Assembly (NCBI GenBank): GCA_964528035.1
Contig: CAZGQY010000001.1
Coordinates: 1 to 64,000 of the forward strand
Origin: CAZGQY01 sp964528035
GTDB taxonomy: Bacteria; Pseudomonadota; Gammaproteobacteria; Methylococcales; UBA1147
Direction: 5' to 3'
DNA: 64,000 nt
Shown here: piece by piece, positions 26,401 through 35,275 of the stretch
Position numbering within the stretch: the first letter of the stretch is position 1
Layout of the letters: every line of letters begins with the position of its first letter
Program-made: the position numbers and the translations under genes
Notes under the pieces: model-generated
What the model was told of the DNA's origin: nothing
Databases searched by the model: none
Seen by the model: the letters and a program-made list of their open reading frames with translations, nothing else

Positions 26401-27615
26401 TCAAAACAATTCTATACTCTCGTCCTCAACTTCCTCATCCTCATCAGGTGTATTCAATTCAGCAAAAATACCCACAATATCCTGATGTCTGGTCGTAATA
26501 AATTTAAGACGCGCAAGAATATCTGAAAAGGCAGTGTAGAGGGTGGCACTGGCATCTATTCGATTTTGTGCGTCGTCTATCGCGGTGTCTATGCAATTAA
26601 GCACATAAGCTTCCTGATCTTCTTCTAAACCCATACGCATTAAATCTGCATTGAGATCAGTGACCATATGGCGAAGCAAATCGGAGCTATCACTTTGATT
26701 TGCAATGAGTGTTTTCGCCAAATAATAAAGCCGGGTTCTAACGATGCCAAATGATTTAAACAATTCTTCACTTTGATCACCCAGTGCCTGTTCCGTCCGG
26801 ATGGCATTAATCTTTAAATCCACAGCAGAAAGAATAACGGGCAAAAGATCTTTCATGCGTCCGTAACGTTCCATATCGTCCAGAGGCATATTTTTTACTA
26901 ATAAGCTTAAATTTTGATAATTGACAATAGTGCGTGGACCAAAATCAACAAACCGTTGACTTCTATCCTGCATTTCAATCATTTCTTTTTCCAGAGGTGT
27001 AATCGCATCTTCTATAGAAAACCAACTCGGTTGATCATCTTCCAGAATCATCAACGCGCAATTAAGCTGATATTGTTGGTTCAGGTGCAACAAGCCGTTA
27101 GCCAGGTCAGTGAAATTGTAATAACCATAACTTTTTTCAATAAACTTCATAGCAAGTCCCAGTTCACTTGAACCTGTCATGGCGATTATCGCGGTTTTCT
27201 GGGCTTGTTCAAACTGGCTGCGTAATTCTTTCTGGTCTTGCTGATACTTTGCCAGGACTCGTATTTTGGCAAGCAACGTATCTTTTTCAAAGGGTTTCAC
27301 CAGGTAATCTTCACCACCCACCTCATAACCCTGCATGCGCTCTCTTAACGAAGAATTAGCGGACAAAAATATGACCGATATATTTTTTGCCACATCATTA
27401 CTACGGAGTTTTTCGCACACCTCATAACCATTCATTCCAGGCATCTCTACATCGAGCAAAATAATGTCTGGAAGGTTTTTTATAGCAATTTCAAGGCCAG
27501 TCTCACCACTTTCGGCAAAACTGACGTTTAAATTATCATCTGTAAGGGACTTTTCGATCACTGTTCGACTGACTTTGTCATCATCAATCGCAAGAATATT
27601 AATTTTAGAATTCAT
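26401..27615 (-). CDS. Response regulator with a C-terminal domain of unknown function
   Basis: The 404-residue protein starts with a complete receiver domain: acidic pocket ILAIDDDKVSR, phosphoacceptor Asp in IILLDVEMPGMNGYEVC, Thr/Ser switch in VIFLSANSS and Lys in LVKPFEKD. A short helical linker (KYQQDQKELRSQFEQAQ) leads to about 270 residues with no DNA-binding or GGDEF motif. They contain EDDQPSWFSIEDAITPLEKE and end in an acidic tail EDEEVEDESIELF. The output may be protein-protein. No histidine kinase is adjacent. It is separated from the mxa-like cluster by MITE copy C and transcribed towards it. Confidence 0.85.
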   Translation of the reverse strand: MNSKINILAIDDDKVSRTVIEKSLTDDNLNVSFAESGETGLEIAIKNLPDIILLDVEMPGMNGYEVCEKLRSNDVAKNISVIFLSANSSLRERMQGYEVGGEDYLVKPFEKDTLLAKIRVLAKYQQDQKELRSQFEQAQKTAIIAMTGSSELGLAMKFIEKSYGYYNFTDLANGLLHLNQQYQLNCALMILEDDQPSWFSIEDAITPLEKEMIEMQDRSQRFVDFGPRTIVNYQNLSLLVKNMPLDDMERYGRMKDLLPVILSAVDLKINAIRTEQALGDQSEELFKSFGIVRTRLYYLAKTLIANQSDSSDLLRHMVTDLNADLMRMGLEEDQEAYVLNCIDTAIDDAQNRIDASATLYTAFSDILARLKFITTRHQDIVGIFAELNTPDEDEEVEDESIELF

Positions 27616-27882
27616 TTACGCTGAAATTGGCTAATACACTATTAAGTTATAGCCTTTTTTTGGAAAATATCGAGTTGCTTTTGTGATTACAAGCGACCAT
27701 TCGACCACCCTATATAATCGACAGAGTCTGGTTAAAGCCAATATTCATTCTTCCAGTAAAACCACCACGAATTGTAGCGACTGCTTTCGCAATTTAATTT
27801 AAATACTCGGGTGACTACAGTTTTAACAAATATTGTTTAGCGCACTCCTGAAAATTTCCGATTTAATTTCAGTTTTAGAAGA

Positions 27883-28893
27883 TTATTGATAACCATTTGG
27901 ATTCATCGATTGCCATCGCCAGGCATCCAGACACATTCGATCGAGCCCGATGTCTGCAGTCCAATTCAATTCTTGTCTGGCAAACCCCGGATCGGCGTAA
28001 CAGGTTGCAATGTCTCCCGCACGACGTTCTACAACTTTATAAGCAACTTCCTTGTTTGAAGCTTTCTCAAATGCAGAGATTGCCTCAAGCACACTATAGC
28101 CTCGACCGGTACCGAGATTATAAGTCACAGCGCCCGGATTTGATGCTAGCTTTTCCAAAGCCTTCAAATGACCGATAGCCAGATCAACAACATGAATATA
28201 ATCTCGAACACCAGTGCCATCGGGCGTTGCATAATCATTTCCAAAAACTGACAGTTCGGATAGTTTCCCTATCGCAACCTGAGAAACAAAAGGCAGGAGA
28301 TTATTGGGAATACCATTGGGATCTTCTCCAATCAATCCACTTTCATGAGCGCCAGCCGGATTGAAATAGCGTAGAAGCCCAATATTCCATTCTTTATCTG
28401 AAACATAAAGATCTTGTAATATCTCTTCTATCATTAGTTTTGTTCGGCCGTAGGGATTCGTTGCCCCAACCGGGAAGTCCTCTTTTATGGGTACCGTTTG
28501 AGGATCGCCATACACGGTAGCGGAAGAACTGAAAACAATATTCTTAATCTGATATTTCTGCATTAATTCGCAAAGAATCAGTGTTCCCGTGATGTTGTTA
28601 TGATAATAATGTAAAGGGATCGACACAGACTCACCGACTGCTTTGAGCCCGGCAAAATGAATAATCGCACCGATGGAGTGTTTTTTGAAAACATCATCAA
28701 GGCCTGCTTCATCTAAAAGATCGACCTGGTGGAATGTCAATTTTTTCCCGGTTATATTTTCGACTCTTCGCAGCGATTCCTCATGGCTATTCATCAAGTT
28801 GTCAACAACAACGACATCGTAGTTAGCATTTAAAAGCTCTACACAGGTATGACTACCAATATAACCCGCCCCTCCGGTCACTAATATCTGCAT
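27883..28893 (-). CDS. galE: UDP-glucose 4-epimerase
   Basis: The 336-residue short-chain dehydrogenase-type epimerase opens with the NAD-binding [16 protein letters not shown]. The catalytic serine lies in [11 protein letters not shown] and the YxxxK pair in [33 protein letters not shown] and the C-terminal [13 protein letters not shown] are typical of GalE. It interconverts UDP-glucose and UDP-galactose for surface polysaccharides or galactose use. Its length matches E. coli GalE (338). It appears to be a single-gene unit with about 270-330 bases of non-coding DNA on each side. Confidence 0.96.
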   Translation of the reverse strand: MQILVTGGAGYIGSHTCVELLNANYDVVVVDNLMNSHEESLRRVENITGKKLTFHQVDLLDEAGLDDVFKKHSIGAIIHFAGLKAVGESVSIPLHYYHNNITGTLILCELMQKYQIKNIVFSSSATVYGDPQTVPIKEDFPVGATNPYGRTKLMIEEILQDLYVSDKEWNIGLLRYFNPAGAHESGLIGEDPNGIPNNLLPFVSQVAIGKLSELSVFGNDYATPDGTGVRDYIHVVDLAIGHLKALEKLASNPGAVTYNLGTGRGYSVLEAISAFEKASNKEVAYKVVERRAGDIATCYADPGFARQELNWTADIGLDRMCLDAWRWQSMNPNGYQ

Positions 28894-29220
28894 TGATCTA
28901 CCCCCTTTCAGCCATGTTAGAAAAATGTCGTTGTCTAGAATTACCGTATTGCCTGATTTTCACAAAAAATAATAAGTGATTTTTATACTTTCATTTTCTA
29001 GCAATTAAGAAACTCTTCGCAAATATAGAGTCTGATGAAGAAAAAAATGAATGACTTTTTTGCAATCATGATTCCCATTGAATCTATAGTACATCGCGAA
29101 AAATTAGGATTGGCTAAAATTCAAAATAATCTTTTCAGAAATTACGCTACGACCACCGCATATTCTGGTCGATCCTGATCACATCATCAACCTGACATAC
29201 AGAGTTGCCCACCATCCATT
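28894..29220. other. AT-rich intergenic region upstream of galE
   Basis: These 327 bases lie between the galE start and the end of the FG-GAP gene, both on the minus strand. They should contain the galE promoter and the FG-GAP terminator. No ORF, repeat or strong hairpin was recognised. Confidence 0.3.
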
Positions 29221-30771
29221 TCAATTCGATTGTGACTGTTGTATCGGGACCAGATTTTTCAAAGTGATTACATTGCGACGGTTTTCTTCCAACTCAAAAG
29301 TCTGTTCAAGATACTTCATTATCAGATCCACTGGACGCGGTGTATGAATAAGCAGGTCATACGCATTAAGTGAGAGATAGCCCGATCCACCGTCGATTAT
29401 CCGTGACGCAACTCTTTCTCCACTCAATTTGTCGAAAAAATCAAGCTGCCTTCCAAACAGGTTCATATTTCCATCCTGATCTACTACACGTACTCTGTAT
29501 GTCGATCCGGCGCTCTGAATCTTAGTTTTAAAAAGAACATTAACAACTTCCCAGTCTTCAATAATTGCTTTTGAATATTGCAAGACTCGCAAACTAAAGT
29601 CTAAAGAGCCGTCCCCATCAACGTCCCCGGTGGATGTTGGTACAACAATGACTTTTTTCTCATGTGATTCAAAGATGGGCTTGGAAACAAAACATTCATA
29701 ATCCGAGGAGTTTTCTTTGGATAAATGCATTGAAAATGTAACAGACCCATTATCCGAGCCAAGAACAAAGTCGACTTTTCCATCCTTATTAAAATCACCA
29801 TATAATAAACCGGTATAGGGTTTATGGCCTCCCAGCTTCAGACTTGAGAAATCTTCGGGATTAGAATTCGGTGCAAGATTAGCACTAAAAACCCCTTTTT
29901 TCGGAATATACCGTAACAATTCCAAAGACCCATTTAGATCTATATCATTGATCAAAACCCCTTCGTCAAAAACTCGTCTGATTCCATAAGTTTTTGACGC
30001 AGAGTTAAATGTTCCGTCGGCTGCATTTAGCATCAGTTTACTTGCAGCATAAAAATCGAGATATCCATCACGATTAATATCAGCCACTTGAGCACCCTCA
30101 ACCCTAAATTTTTTTTCAATAAAATTCATGTGTCGAGAAACACTCTTAATATTCTCGAATTTCAACCCCCCAAGATTCTTCATAAAGTAGAACGAGGTAT
30201 TGGGCTTATGTGTGTAACATGTAATCAAAATATCGGTCAGGGAGTCATTGTTATAATCGAAAAAAAGTACCTGTTCAGAATGACACTGAAGCCGCTTATC
30301 AAAAAAACTTCTATTTAAAGTAAAGCGCTCCTTTTGGGACTCATACTCATATAAATACACGTAGCTATTGTAGATCCCATTTTTTTCGGTAATCAATAAT
30401 TCATTTTGCCCATCATTATTAAGGTCAACCAGGTATGGTATCTTTCTGCCATGTATAAATCCCCCCATATCCCTGGCCGGAGAATATTTGAAATCGCCAC
30501 TTTTTGTTTGGATAAGCCCGGCAAACTCAAATATTCCATCGAAATTGAAATCACCAAAGGTTGGATAAAACTCAGTGGGCCAGGTAAATTCATTGAAGAC
30601 TTTAAGATTTGAAGTATCGAGCGGATTGCAAAGAGCATTCCCTACCTTATTTTTTTTATGTCCAGAAATATTTGGTAGAAAGTAATATATCCCCTGCAAT
30701 GCAAGACCCATCACTAAAATGAGAACTGTCACTGGAATTATTCGTTTTGCCCTAAATAAGTTGATATTCAT
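29221..30771 (-). CDS. FG-GAP/VCBS repeat (integrin-like propeller) protein
   Basis: I place the start at ATG 30771 (MNINLFRAKRIIPVTV), giving 516 residues; the frame extends 16 codons further upstream. An N-terminal helix (residues about 10-30) is followed by repeats with calcium-binding aspartate loops: DFNFDGIFEFAG, DLNNDGQNELLI, DYNNDSLTDILI, DINRDGYLDFYA, DINLDINGSLEL-like, DFNKDGKVDFVLG and DVDGDGSLDFSL. Seven such blades make a beta-propeller, probably periplasmic or surface-anchored. A short C-terminal domain follows. It has no operon partner. A role in adhesion or surface display is inferred from the family. Confidence 0.8.
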   Translation of the reverse strand: MNINLFRAKRIIPVTVLILVMGLALQGIYYFLPNISGHKKNKVGNALCNPLDTSNLKVFNEFTWPTEFYPTFGDFNFDGIFEFAGLIQTKSGDFKYSPARDMGGFIHGRKIPYLVDLNNDGQNELLITEKNGIYNSYVYLYEYESQKERFTLNRSFFDKRLQCHSEQVLFFDYNNDSLTDILITCYTHKPNTSFYFMKNLGGLKFENIKSVSRHMNFIEKKFRVEGAQVADINRDGYLDFYAASKLMLNAADGTFNSASKTYGIRRVFDEGVLINDIDLNGSLELLRYIPKKGVFSANLAPNSNPEDFSSLKLGGHKPYTGLLYGDFNKDGKVDFVLGSDNGSVTFSMHLSKENSSDYECFVSKPIFESHEKKVIVVPTSTGDVDGDGSLDFSLRVLQYSKAIIEDWEVVNVLFKTKIQSAGSTYRVRVVDQDGNMNLFGRQLDFFDKLSGERVASRIIDGGSGYLSLNAYDLLIHTPRPVDLIMKYLEQTFELEENRRNVITLKNLVPIQQSQSN

Positions 30772-31196
30772 CTTTTTACTAATGGAAATAGAGGAGATTA
30801 TGTCAAGCCTTGCAATCATGCATTATTGCCTGATTTGTTTATTATCGCTCCCTTTACAGTTGAGAAATGCACGCCAAAAAGCGGTGGCTATTTGTTTTTA
30901 TCGGAAAGTCTTCTATTCATAGGCAGACGTCTGACCCATCATTGCACAATAACTACTCCAGGGCCATTTCCCCTATCTTTAACCATTCCCACCCAAATTG
31001 AATTTAGTACGACATAACGCAATATTTTCTGTTTTTCTATCAGTATCCCCTTATACCGTACTTGAAAACCAGAACCACCACGGGTGAGTCTGCGATTGTA
31101 GTTTTGCATATCCATTCCATTAAGTTTAAGCATACCCTTTGATAACTACCGTTCAATGGTTTCCACAACTACAGGGTCGTTGTTGCTCAAATACTG
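30772..31196. other. Intergenic region, no confident gene
   Basis: This gap follows the divergent start of the FG-GAP gene. It contains only a 64-residue minus-strand frame (30939-31133) with no recognisable domain, and short plus-strand frames that shadow it. I see no repeat. A promoter for the FG-GAP gene is expected near 30780-30850. Confidence 0.25.
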
Positions 31197-31242
31197 AATG
31201 GTCAATATGATATTTGACCATTATTTCTCGACATTATTATAG
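31197..31242 (+). promoter_or_regulatory. Palindrome overlapping a candidate promoter
   Basis: AATGGTCAA (31197-31205) and TTGACCATT (31214-31222) form a perfect 9-base inverted repeat with an 8-base spacer. The right arm doubles as a -35 (TTGACC), with TTATAG 17 bases on (31237-31242) as a weak -10. The pair lies just upstream of the ATG at 31271. The layout suits an operator for a dimeric repressor. Confidence 0.4.
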
Positions 31243-31270
31243 AATCAGCAGCTTTCTGGAGGAATCACAA

Positions 31271-31507
31271 ATGAACCATGAGAACCCACCCAACAACTGG
31301 CCGTTATGGGTCTGGATACTCCAACTGTTGGTAGCGGGATCTCTCAGCTGGATATTTATTCTTCTCGTTACCTCGGCAAATGACGCGGGGGTTTCGAAAT
31401 CGATTCTGATTGTCGGAATTGGCTCGTTAATGTGGTTGTTCCTGGGGCCGGGTGTGGTTGCTATGGATCGGGGCCGTCGTTGGATAGTTGATCGGCGAAG
31501 GGAATAG
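31271..31507 (+). CDS. Small two-helix membrane protein
   Basis: The ATG at 31271 follows a strong ribosome-binding site (CTGGAGGAATCACAA). The 78-residue product has two hydrophobic segments (WPLWVWILQLLVAGSLSWIFI and SILIVGIGSLMWLFLGPGVV) and a basic end DRGRRWIVDRRRE. I recognise no family. The same frame stays open beyond the TAG at 31505-31507 and encodes a third hydrophobic stretch and a polar tail up to 31738, so the gene may have been longer. Confidence 0.6.
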   Translation: MNHENPPNNWPLWVWILQLLVAGSLSWIFILLVTSANDAGVSKSILIVGIGSLMWLFLGPGVVAMDRGRRWIVDRRRE

Positions 31508-31738
31508 TGTCTTGCCCTGGGAACGTTGACATTCTCACTCCTCGTTGGAGATTTTGTCATGACGTGGTTTGGCCTGATCCCGACCGTAGAAGAACAGCGC
31601 GCCCGGTCTCTTGACTACACTTACTATCGGGATTCCGGATATCGAATGGTACCTAAATCGATCACCATAGACAGAAGCACTCCAATCCACATTAATGAAT
31701 GGTCATTGCGACGCTTAAAAAAAACCTGGATTTTATAA
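31508..31738 (+). pseudogene. Possible in-frame continuation of the small membrane protein
   Basis: Directly after the amber stop the frame continues CLALGTLTFSLLVGDFVMTW (a third membrane segment), then FGLIPTVEEQRARSLDYTYY and RDSGYRMVPKSITIDRST. An independent start is possible at TTG 31526 or ATG 31559, but neither has a good ribosome-binding site. I read it as the 3' half of a gene broken by a point mutation; a separate 60-70-residue protein cannot be excluded. Confidence 0.35.
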
Positions 31739-32005
31739 AATATGGACAAAACACTTACCGGTTTTCGACAAATTCCCGCTTCGCAAAAATCTATCAGAAA
31801 ATTTTACACTTTTTTAAAACAACCTCCTCCATAAGATTATACTCATTTGTTATTACTAGATTAAATAAAATTGGCACTAAGTATGCACTAACTAGTGTGA
31901 GAGAATTACCCCTTATAGTAGTGTCAGTTAGGACTATTCTCTTATTCCTCCTGCACAGGGAAGTGCACCTCCTCTTTGATTTTTCAATATTCAGGAAAAC
32001 CTGAT
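31739..32005. other. AT-rich non-coding stretch downstream of mtnP
   Basis: A 101-residue plus-strand frame (31699-32004) crosses this stretch but is AT-driven, has no ribosome-binding site and resembles nothing. A small hairpin (TGCAC-AGGGAA-GTGCA) near 31950-31970 could terminate the minus-strand mtnP transcript, although no T-run follows. Confidence 0.25.
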
Positions 32006-32752
32006 TTACGATGAAATACCTAAATATTTTTCCAGAATATAAGAAACCTTAACCAGCCCGGTTTCCAGATTTCTGAGAATTTCATCCATAGAAATTTCAC
32101 CCTCGGTTTTACCGGCCGCCCAATTAGCCATCACCGCACAACACGCATAGTCGATTTCATCTTCTCTAGCCAGAGCGGCTTCGGGCATTCCAGTCATCCC
32201 GACCATATCACAACCATCGCCTTCCATGCGTCGTATTTCTGCGGCAGTCTCCAAACGGGGTCCCTGTGTACAACCATAAACGCCTCCATCCACAACAACA
32301 ACAGAAGCCCTGGCGGCAGCACTCAGTAATTTTGCACGGATTGCCTGACTATAAGGATAGCTAAAATCAATATGAACAACGCCATTCCTGTCGCCATTGT
32401 AAAAGGTAGATTCTCGTCCAACTGTATAATCGATAAGTTGATCAGGAATTGCTATAGTGGCTGGAGGCAAATCTGCACGAATACCACCCACCGCAGCAAC
32501 GGCAAGAATTTCGGTAACACCTACTTTTTTCAACGCTCGAATATTGGCGCGATAGTTTATCCGATGCGGTGGAATTGAATGACCCTCACCATGTCTGGTA
32601 AGAAATGCAACATCACAGCCATGATACTGGCCAAAGACCAGATCAGAAGAAGGTAAACCGAATTCCGTCGCAACAGACTCTTTTTTAGCAACATGGAGCT
32701 GATCCAGCTGACCTAAGCCCGACCCACCAATAATTCCAAGCACACCCATCAC
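32006..32752 (-). CDS. mtnP: S-methyl-5'-thioinosine phosphorylase (MTAP/PNP family)
   Basis: The 248-residue family 2 purine nucleoside phosphorylase has the phosphate-binding GIIGGSGLGQL, FLTRHGEGHSIPPHRINYRA and the signature GCTQGPRLETAAEIRRM, then MVGMTGMPEAALARE. Adjacency to nagZ and hpt and the asparagine in CCAVMANWAAGKTEGEIS match the Pseudomonas aeruginosa methylthioinosine phosphorylase (PA3004) rather than a methylthioadenosine enzyme. It would release hypoxanthine and methylthioribose 1-phosphate. It follows hpt by 6 bases on the same strand. Substrate preference is inferred. Confidence 0.85.
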   Translation of the reverse strand: MMGVLGIIGGSGLGQLDQLHVAKKESVATEFGLPSSDLVFGQYHGCDVAFLTRHGEGHSIPPHRINYRANIRALKKVGVTEILAVAAVGGIRADLPPATIAIPDQLIDYTVGRESTFYNGDRNGVVHIDFSYPYSQAIRAKLLSAAARASVVVVDGGVYGCTQGPRLETAAEIRRMEGDGCDMVGMTGMPEAALAREDEIDYACCAVMANWAAGKTEGEISMDEILRNLETGLVKVSYILEKYLGISS

Positions 32753-32758
32753 ACTCTT

Positions 32759-33307
32759 CTATACACCGTTACACGCAAAAATACCCGCGGTATTTCGCCA
32801 ATACCCTTTATAATCCATGCCAAAACCGAACAGATATCGATCCTCGCATTGCAAGCCAACAAATTCTGCTTTAATTGGCTTTTGTTTCGACAATATTTTT
32901 TCTACCAACACGGCGCTATAGACTGATTCTGCCCCCTGATCTTTACAATATTGGCTAATTGCTTTCAGGGTATGTCCTTCGTCCAGTATATCGTCTACCA
33001 GCAAGACAGTTCGCCCCTTCATCGACTCCCTGGGTAAACTGATCCAGTCCAGTTCATGACCCACAGTATCATTGCCATATCGAGTTGCGTGGATAACATC
33101 ACAGGTCATAGGAAAATCGCATCGTTCCATCAAATTCGAGACCGTCATAATGCCTCCTGTTAACACACACAATACCAGAGGATTCTGATCGGCCAGGGTT
33201 ACACTAATCTGTATCGACATGGCATCCAATGCCGAATAAACCTGACTTTCTGAATATAATAGAGTGGCGTCCGCTCGAACGCGGCTTATTTCTTCTAATT
33301 CAGGCAT
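32759..33307 (-). CDS. hpt: Hypoxanthine-guanine phosphoribosyltransferase
   Basis: I start this at ATG 33307 (MPELEEISRVRADATLLYS; 182 residues), whose A is the last base of the nagZ stop (TAATG). The type I phosphoribosyltransferase signature is RTVLLVDDILDEGHTLKAIS, with the PRPP loop region CVLTGGIMTVSNLMER before it. It converts hypoxanthine or guanine and PRPP to IMP or GMP. With the next gene releasing hypoxanthine from methylthioinosine, the pair makes a short purine-salvage route. Confidence 0.92.
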   Translation of the reverse strand: MPELEEISRVRADATLLYSESQVYSALDAMSIQISVTLADQNPLVLCVLTGGIMTVSNLMERCDFPMTCDVIHATRYGNDTVGHELDWISLPRESMKGRTVLLVDDILDEGHTLKAISQYCKDQGAESVYSAVLVEKILSKQKPIKAEFVGLQCEDRYLFGFGMDYKGYWRNTAGIFACNGV

Positions 33308-34338
33308 TATTGTATTAGCGCTTTTATATGTTGGACAGCATCCTGCCATTTCTTACTTCCCACAGGATCTGAGTATTTGGGAACCTTGGCACACATTGAC
33401 TCGAGGCGTTTGTTGCGTTCAGTCGTAGAGTATTCTGCAACGACATCCAAGACGCTTTCTGCAGATCCGGGACTGTTGCATATCAATACCATATCACAAC
33501 CGGCCCCAAGGGCCAGACGAACTCTATCGGTATAGGTTCCAGCGAATTCTGCACCTGCCATACTTAAATCATCACTAAATATAACACCCTCAAAGCCAAG
33601 CTGATCACGTAACACGGTTTTTAGCCAATACTCCGAAAAGCCTGCCGGCATTTTATCAACACTGGAATACACAACATGAGCCGGCATTATTGCCTCCAAA
33701 CCTTGATCAATCATAGCTTTAAACGGCTGAATATCGCAGGCCATGAGTTCTTCATAGTTTCGATCATCGATCGGTAAAGCCAAATGAGAATCCAGAGCAA
33801 CACCCCCATGACCAGGAAAATGCTTACCCACCGCTGACATTCCAGCCTGCTGCATACCCTTGCGGAAACCACTGGCACATTCAGCAACCCGCTCAGGTAA
33901 TTTTGCGAACGAACGGTCACCGATAATGGTACTCACTCCAAAATCGACATCAAGCACCGGCGCAAAACTAAAATCGACACCCACCGAGCACAGCTCAACC
34001 GCCATCAGCCAACCGGCCGATTCAGTCAGCGTCCGTAATTGCGTTGGGTCATTTAAACTGGCCTCTGCAAAACAAGCCGCAGCGGGCAAACGCGTAAACT
34101 CTGATTGAAACCGCTGCACTCTACCACCTTCCTGATCGACAGCAATCAAAAATCTGGCGCCTCGAATATCACGCACTTCACGAATCAAAGAAGAAACCTG
34201 ATCAATGGATTGGTAATTTCGGCTAAACAGAATTATGCCACCGACACCCGGATGAGCAAGCATCAATTTTTCATGACCGGTCAATACGTATCCCTCAAGA
34301 TCCATCATTAATGGTCCTATTGGTAAATCTGTACCCAT
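33307..34338 (-). CDS. nagZ: Beta-N-acetylhexosaminidase NagZ
   Basis: The 343-residue family 3 glycoside hydrolase has the active-site loop VGKHFPGHGGVALDSHLALP, containing the catalytic Asp-His pair of NagZ. The nucleophile region follows in FEGVIFSDDLSMAGAEFAG. It is cytoplasmic, with no signal peptide, and removes N-acetylglucosamine from anhydro-muropeptides during cell-wall recycling. That step also feeds AmpC induction in some species. It is first of three overlapping minus-strand genes (nagZ-hpt-mtnP). Confidence 0.95.
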   Translation of the reverse strand: MGTDLPIGPLMMDLEGYVLTGHEKLMLAHPGVGGIILFSRNYQSIDQVSSLIREVRDIRGARFLIAVDQEGGRVQRFQSEFTRLPAAACFAEASLNDPTQLRTLTESAGWLMAVELCSVGVDFSFAPVLDVDFGVSTIIGDRSFAKLPERVAECASGFRKGMQQAGMSAVGKHFPGHGGVALDSHLALPIDDRNYEELMACDIQPFKAMIDQGLEAIMPAHVVYSSVDKMPAGFSEYWLKTVLRDQLGFEGVIFSDDLSMAGAEFAGTYTDRVRLALGAGCDMVLICNSPGSAESVLDVVAEYSTTERNKRLESMCAKVPKYSDPVGSKKWQDAVQHIKALIQ

Positions 34339-34526
34339 ACCACCCCTTTTCGAAAAATATTGAAAAAAAATTGATCTATAATCTTACTGAAGCGGTACGA
34401 AGCTGTCCAAGGGAGCCATGAAAAACTAATCGTTAGTAGAATTTTCATATTGGAGCAGGATTCAAACACCCGCCCATTCTAATCGTCGAATATACCGCAA
34501 CTTTTAATTTAATTCTGGAGACTTCA

Positions 34527-34916
34527 ATGCGCAAACTGGTTCTTATTTTGAGTATGCTTTTTATTGTTGGTATCGTGCAGGCGGAAGATGATGCAGAAGC
34601 CGAACCTGTTGCATATTTACCCCTGGAACCTAATATAATGGTTAATTTACAGGGACGCAGAACCTATCTTCGCGCTGCAGTGCAAATTATGGTCGACAAC
34701 GCAGAACATGCGGAAAAAATAAAAATACATCTACCAGCCGTCCGTCATGCATTAATCATGATGGTTAGCGAATACTCATCAGACCAATTGAGCTCGATGG
34801 AACAAAGAGAAGAATTTCGCAAAAAAGCGCTAGAGGAAGCCAAAACAATTTTGGACAAATACGCCAGCAGCAAGGGCCTGAATGATCTGTTTTTTACAGA
34901 ATTTCTGGTTCAATGA
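34527..34916 (+). CDS. FliL-like secreted protein
   Basis: The 129-residue protein starts at ATG 34527 after CTGGAG. It has a cleavable-looking signal peptide (MRKLVLILSMLFIVGIVQAE). The conserved FliL pattern follows: AYLPLEPNIMVNLQGRRTYLRAAVQIMV, then IHLPAVRHALIMMVSEYSSDQL and LNDLFFTEFLVQ. True FliL is membrane-anchored and flagellar. This one has a signal peptide with an alanine cleavage site and no flagellar neighbours, so it belongs to the FliL-related proteins of uncertain role found outside flagellar operons. Confidence 0.8.
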   Translation: MRKLVLILSMLFIVGIVQAEDDAEAEPVAYLPLEPNIMVNLQGRRTYLRAAVQIMVDNAEHAEKIKIHLPAVRHALIMMVSEYSSDQLSSMEQREEFRKKALEEAKTILDKYASSKGLNDLFFTEFLVQ

Positions 34917-34918
34917 CA

Positions 34919-34945
34919 CTGGAAACAACTTTTTCCAGCTCATTT
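34919..34945 (+). terminator. Possible terminator after the FliL-like gene
   Basis: CTGGAAA (34919-34925) and TTTCCAG (34932-34938) form a 7-base stem with a 6-base loop, beginning 3 bases after the stop. The following CTCATTTT is only a weak T-run, so efficiency is doubtful. Confidence 0.4.
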
Positions 34946-34970
34946 TGGCCTCAGTCGGAGAAACAGTAGA

Positions 34971-35135
34971 TAGGAGCGAGGATTCAATAATATACGAATC
35001 TTGACTTGTCTTATTGTCCGTCTTCTGCGTTGTAGCAACAGTTGCGTAGCCCGGCTATGCGCCTGTTGCTTCGCCTTCAAGACAAACAATAATCCTGCGT
35101 CTATCTTTCGCATATTACTAAAACCTCGCTCCTTA
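34971..35135. repeat. Fold-back (long inverted repeat) element, about 165 bases
   Basis: The ends TAGGAGCGAGG and CCTCGCTCCTTA are inverted copies, and the match runs inward (AATAATATACGAA against TTCGCATATTACT). It continues through TTATTGTCCGTCTT against AAGACAAACAATAA to a central hairpin GCAACAGTTGCGTAG-CCCGG-CTATGCGCCTGTTGC. Nearly the whole stretch can fold on itself. It is non-coding in this reading and lies between the FliL-like gene and prfB. It is unrelated to the three MITE copies. Confidence 0.8.
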
Positions 35136-35275
35136 GCAACAAAAATGTTACCGCAGCACATACATCAATGGTTTCACTCACCCTGAACAATCTATAAGTT
35201 AGTCCCTCACAATAGAAAAAATATAATGCATCCTCGTATTCGAGGACTCCGGCTGACAAACACTTAAGCGATCAA

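Noticed and set aside
30939..31133. 64-residue minus-strand frame.
   Set aside because: No ribosome-binding site and no recognisable family; kept only as part of the intergenic description.
31699..32004. 101-residue plus-strand frame next to mtnP.
   Set aside because: AT-driven composition, overlaps the preceding frame and has no start signals.
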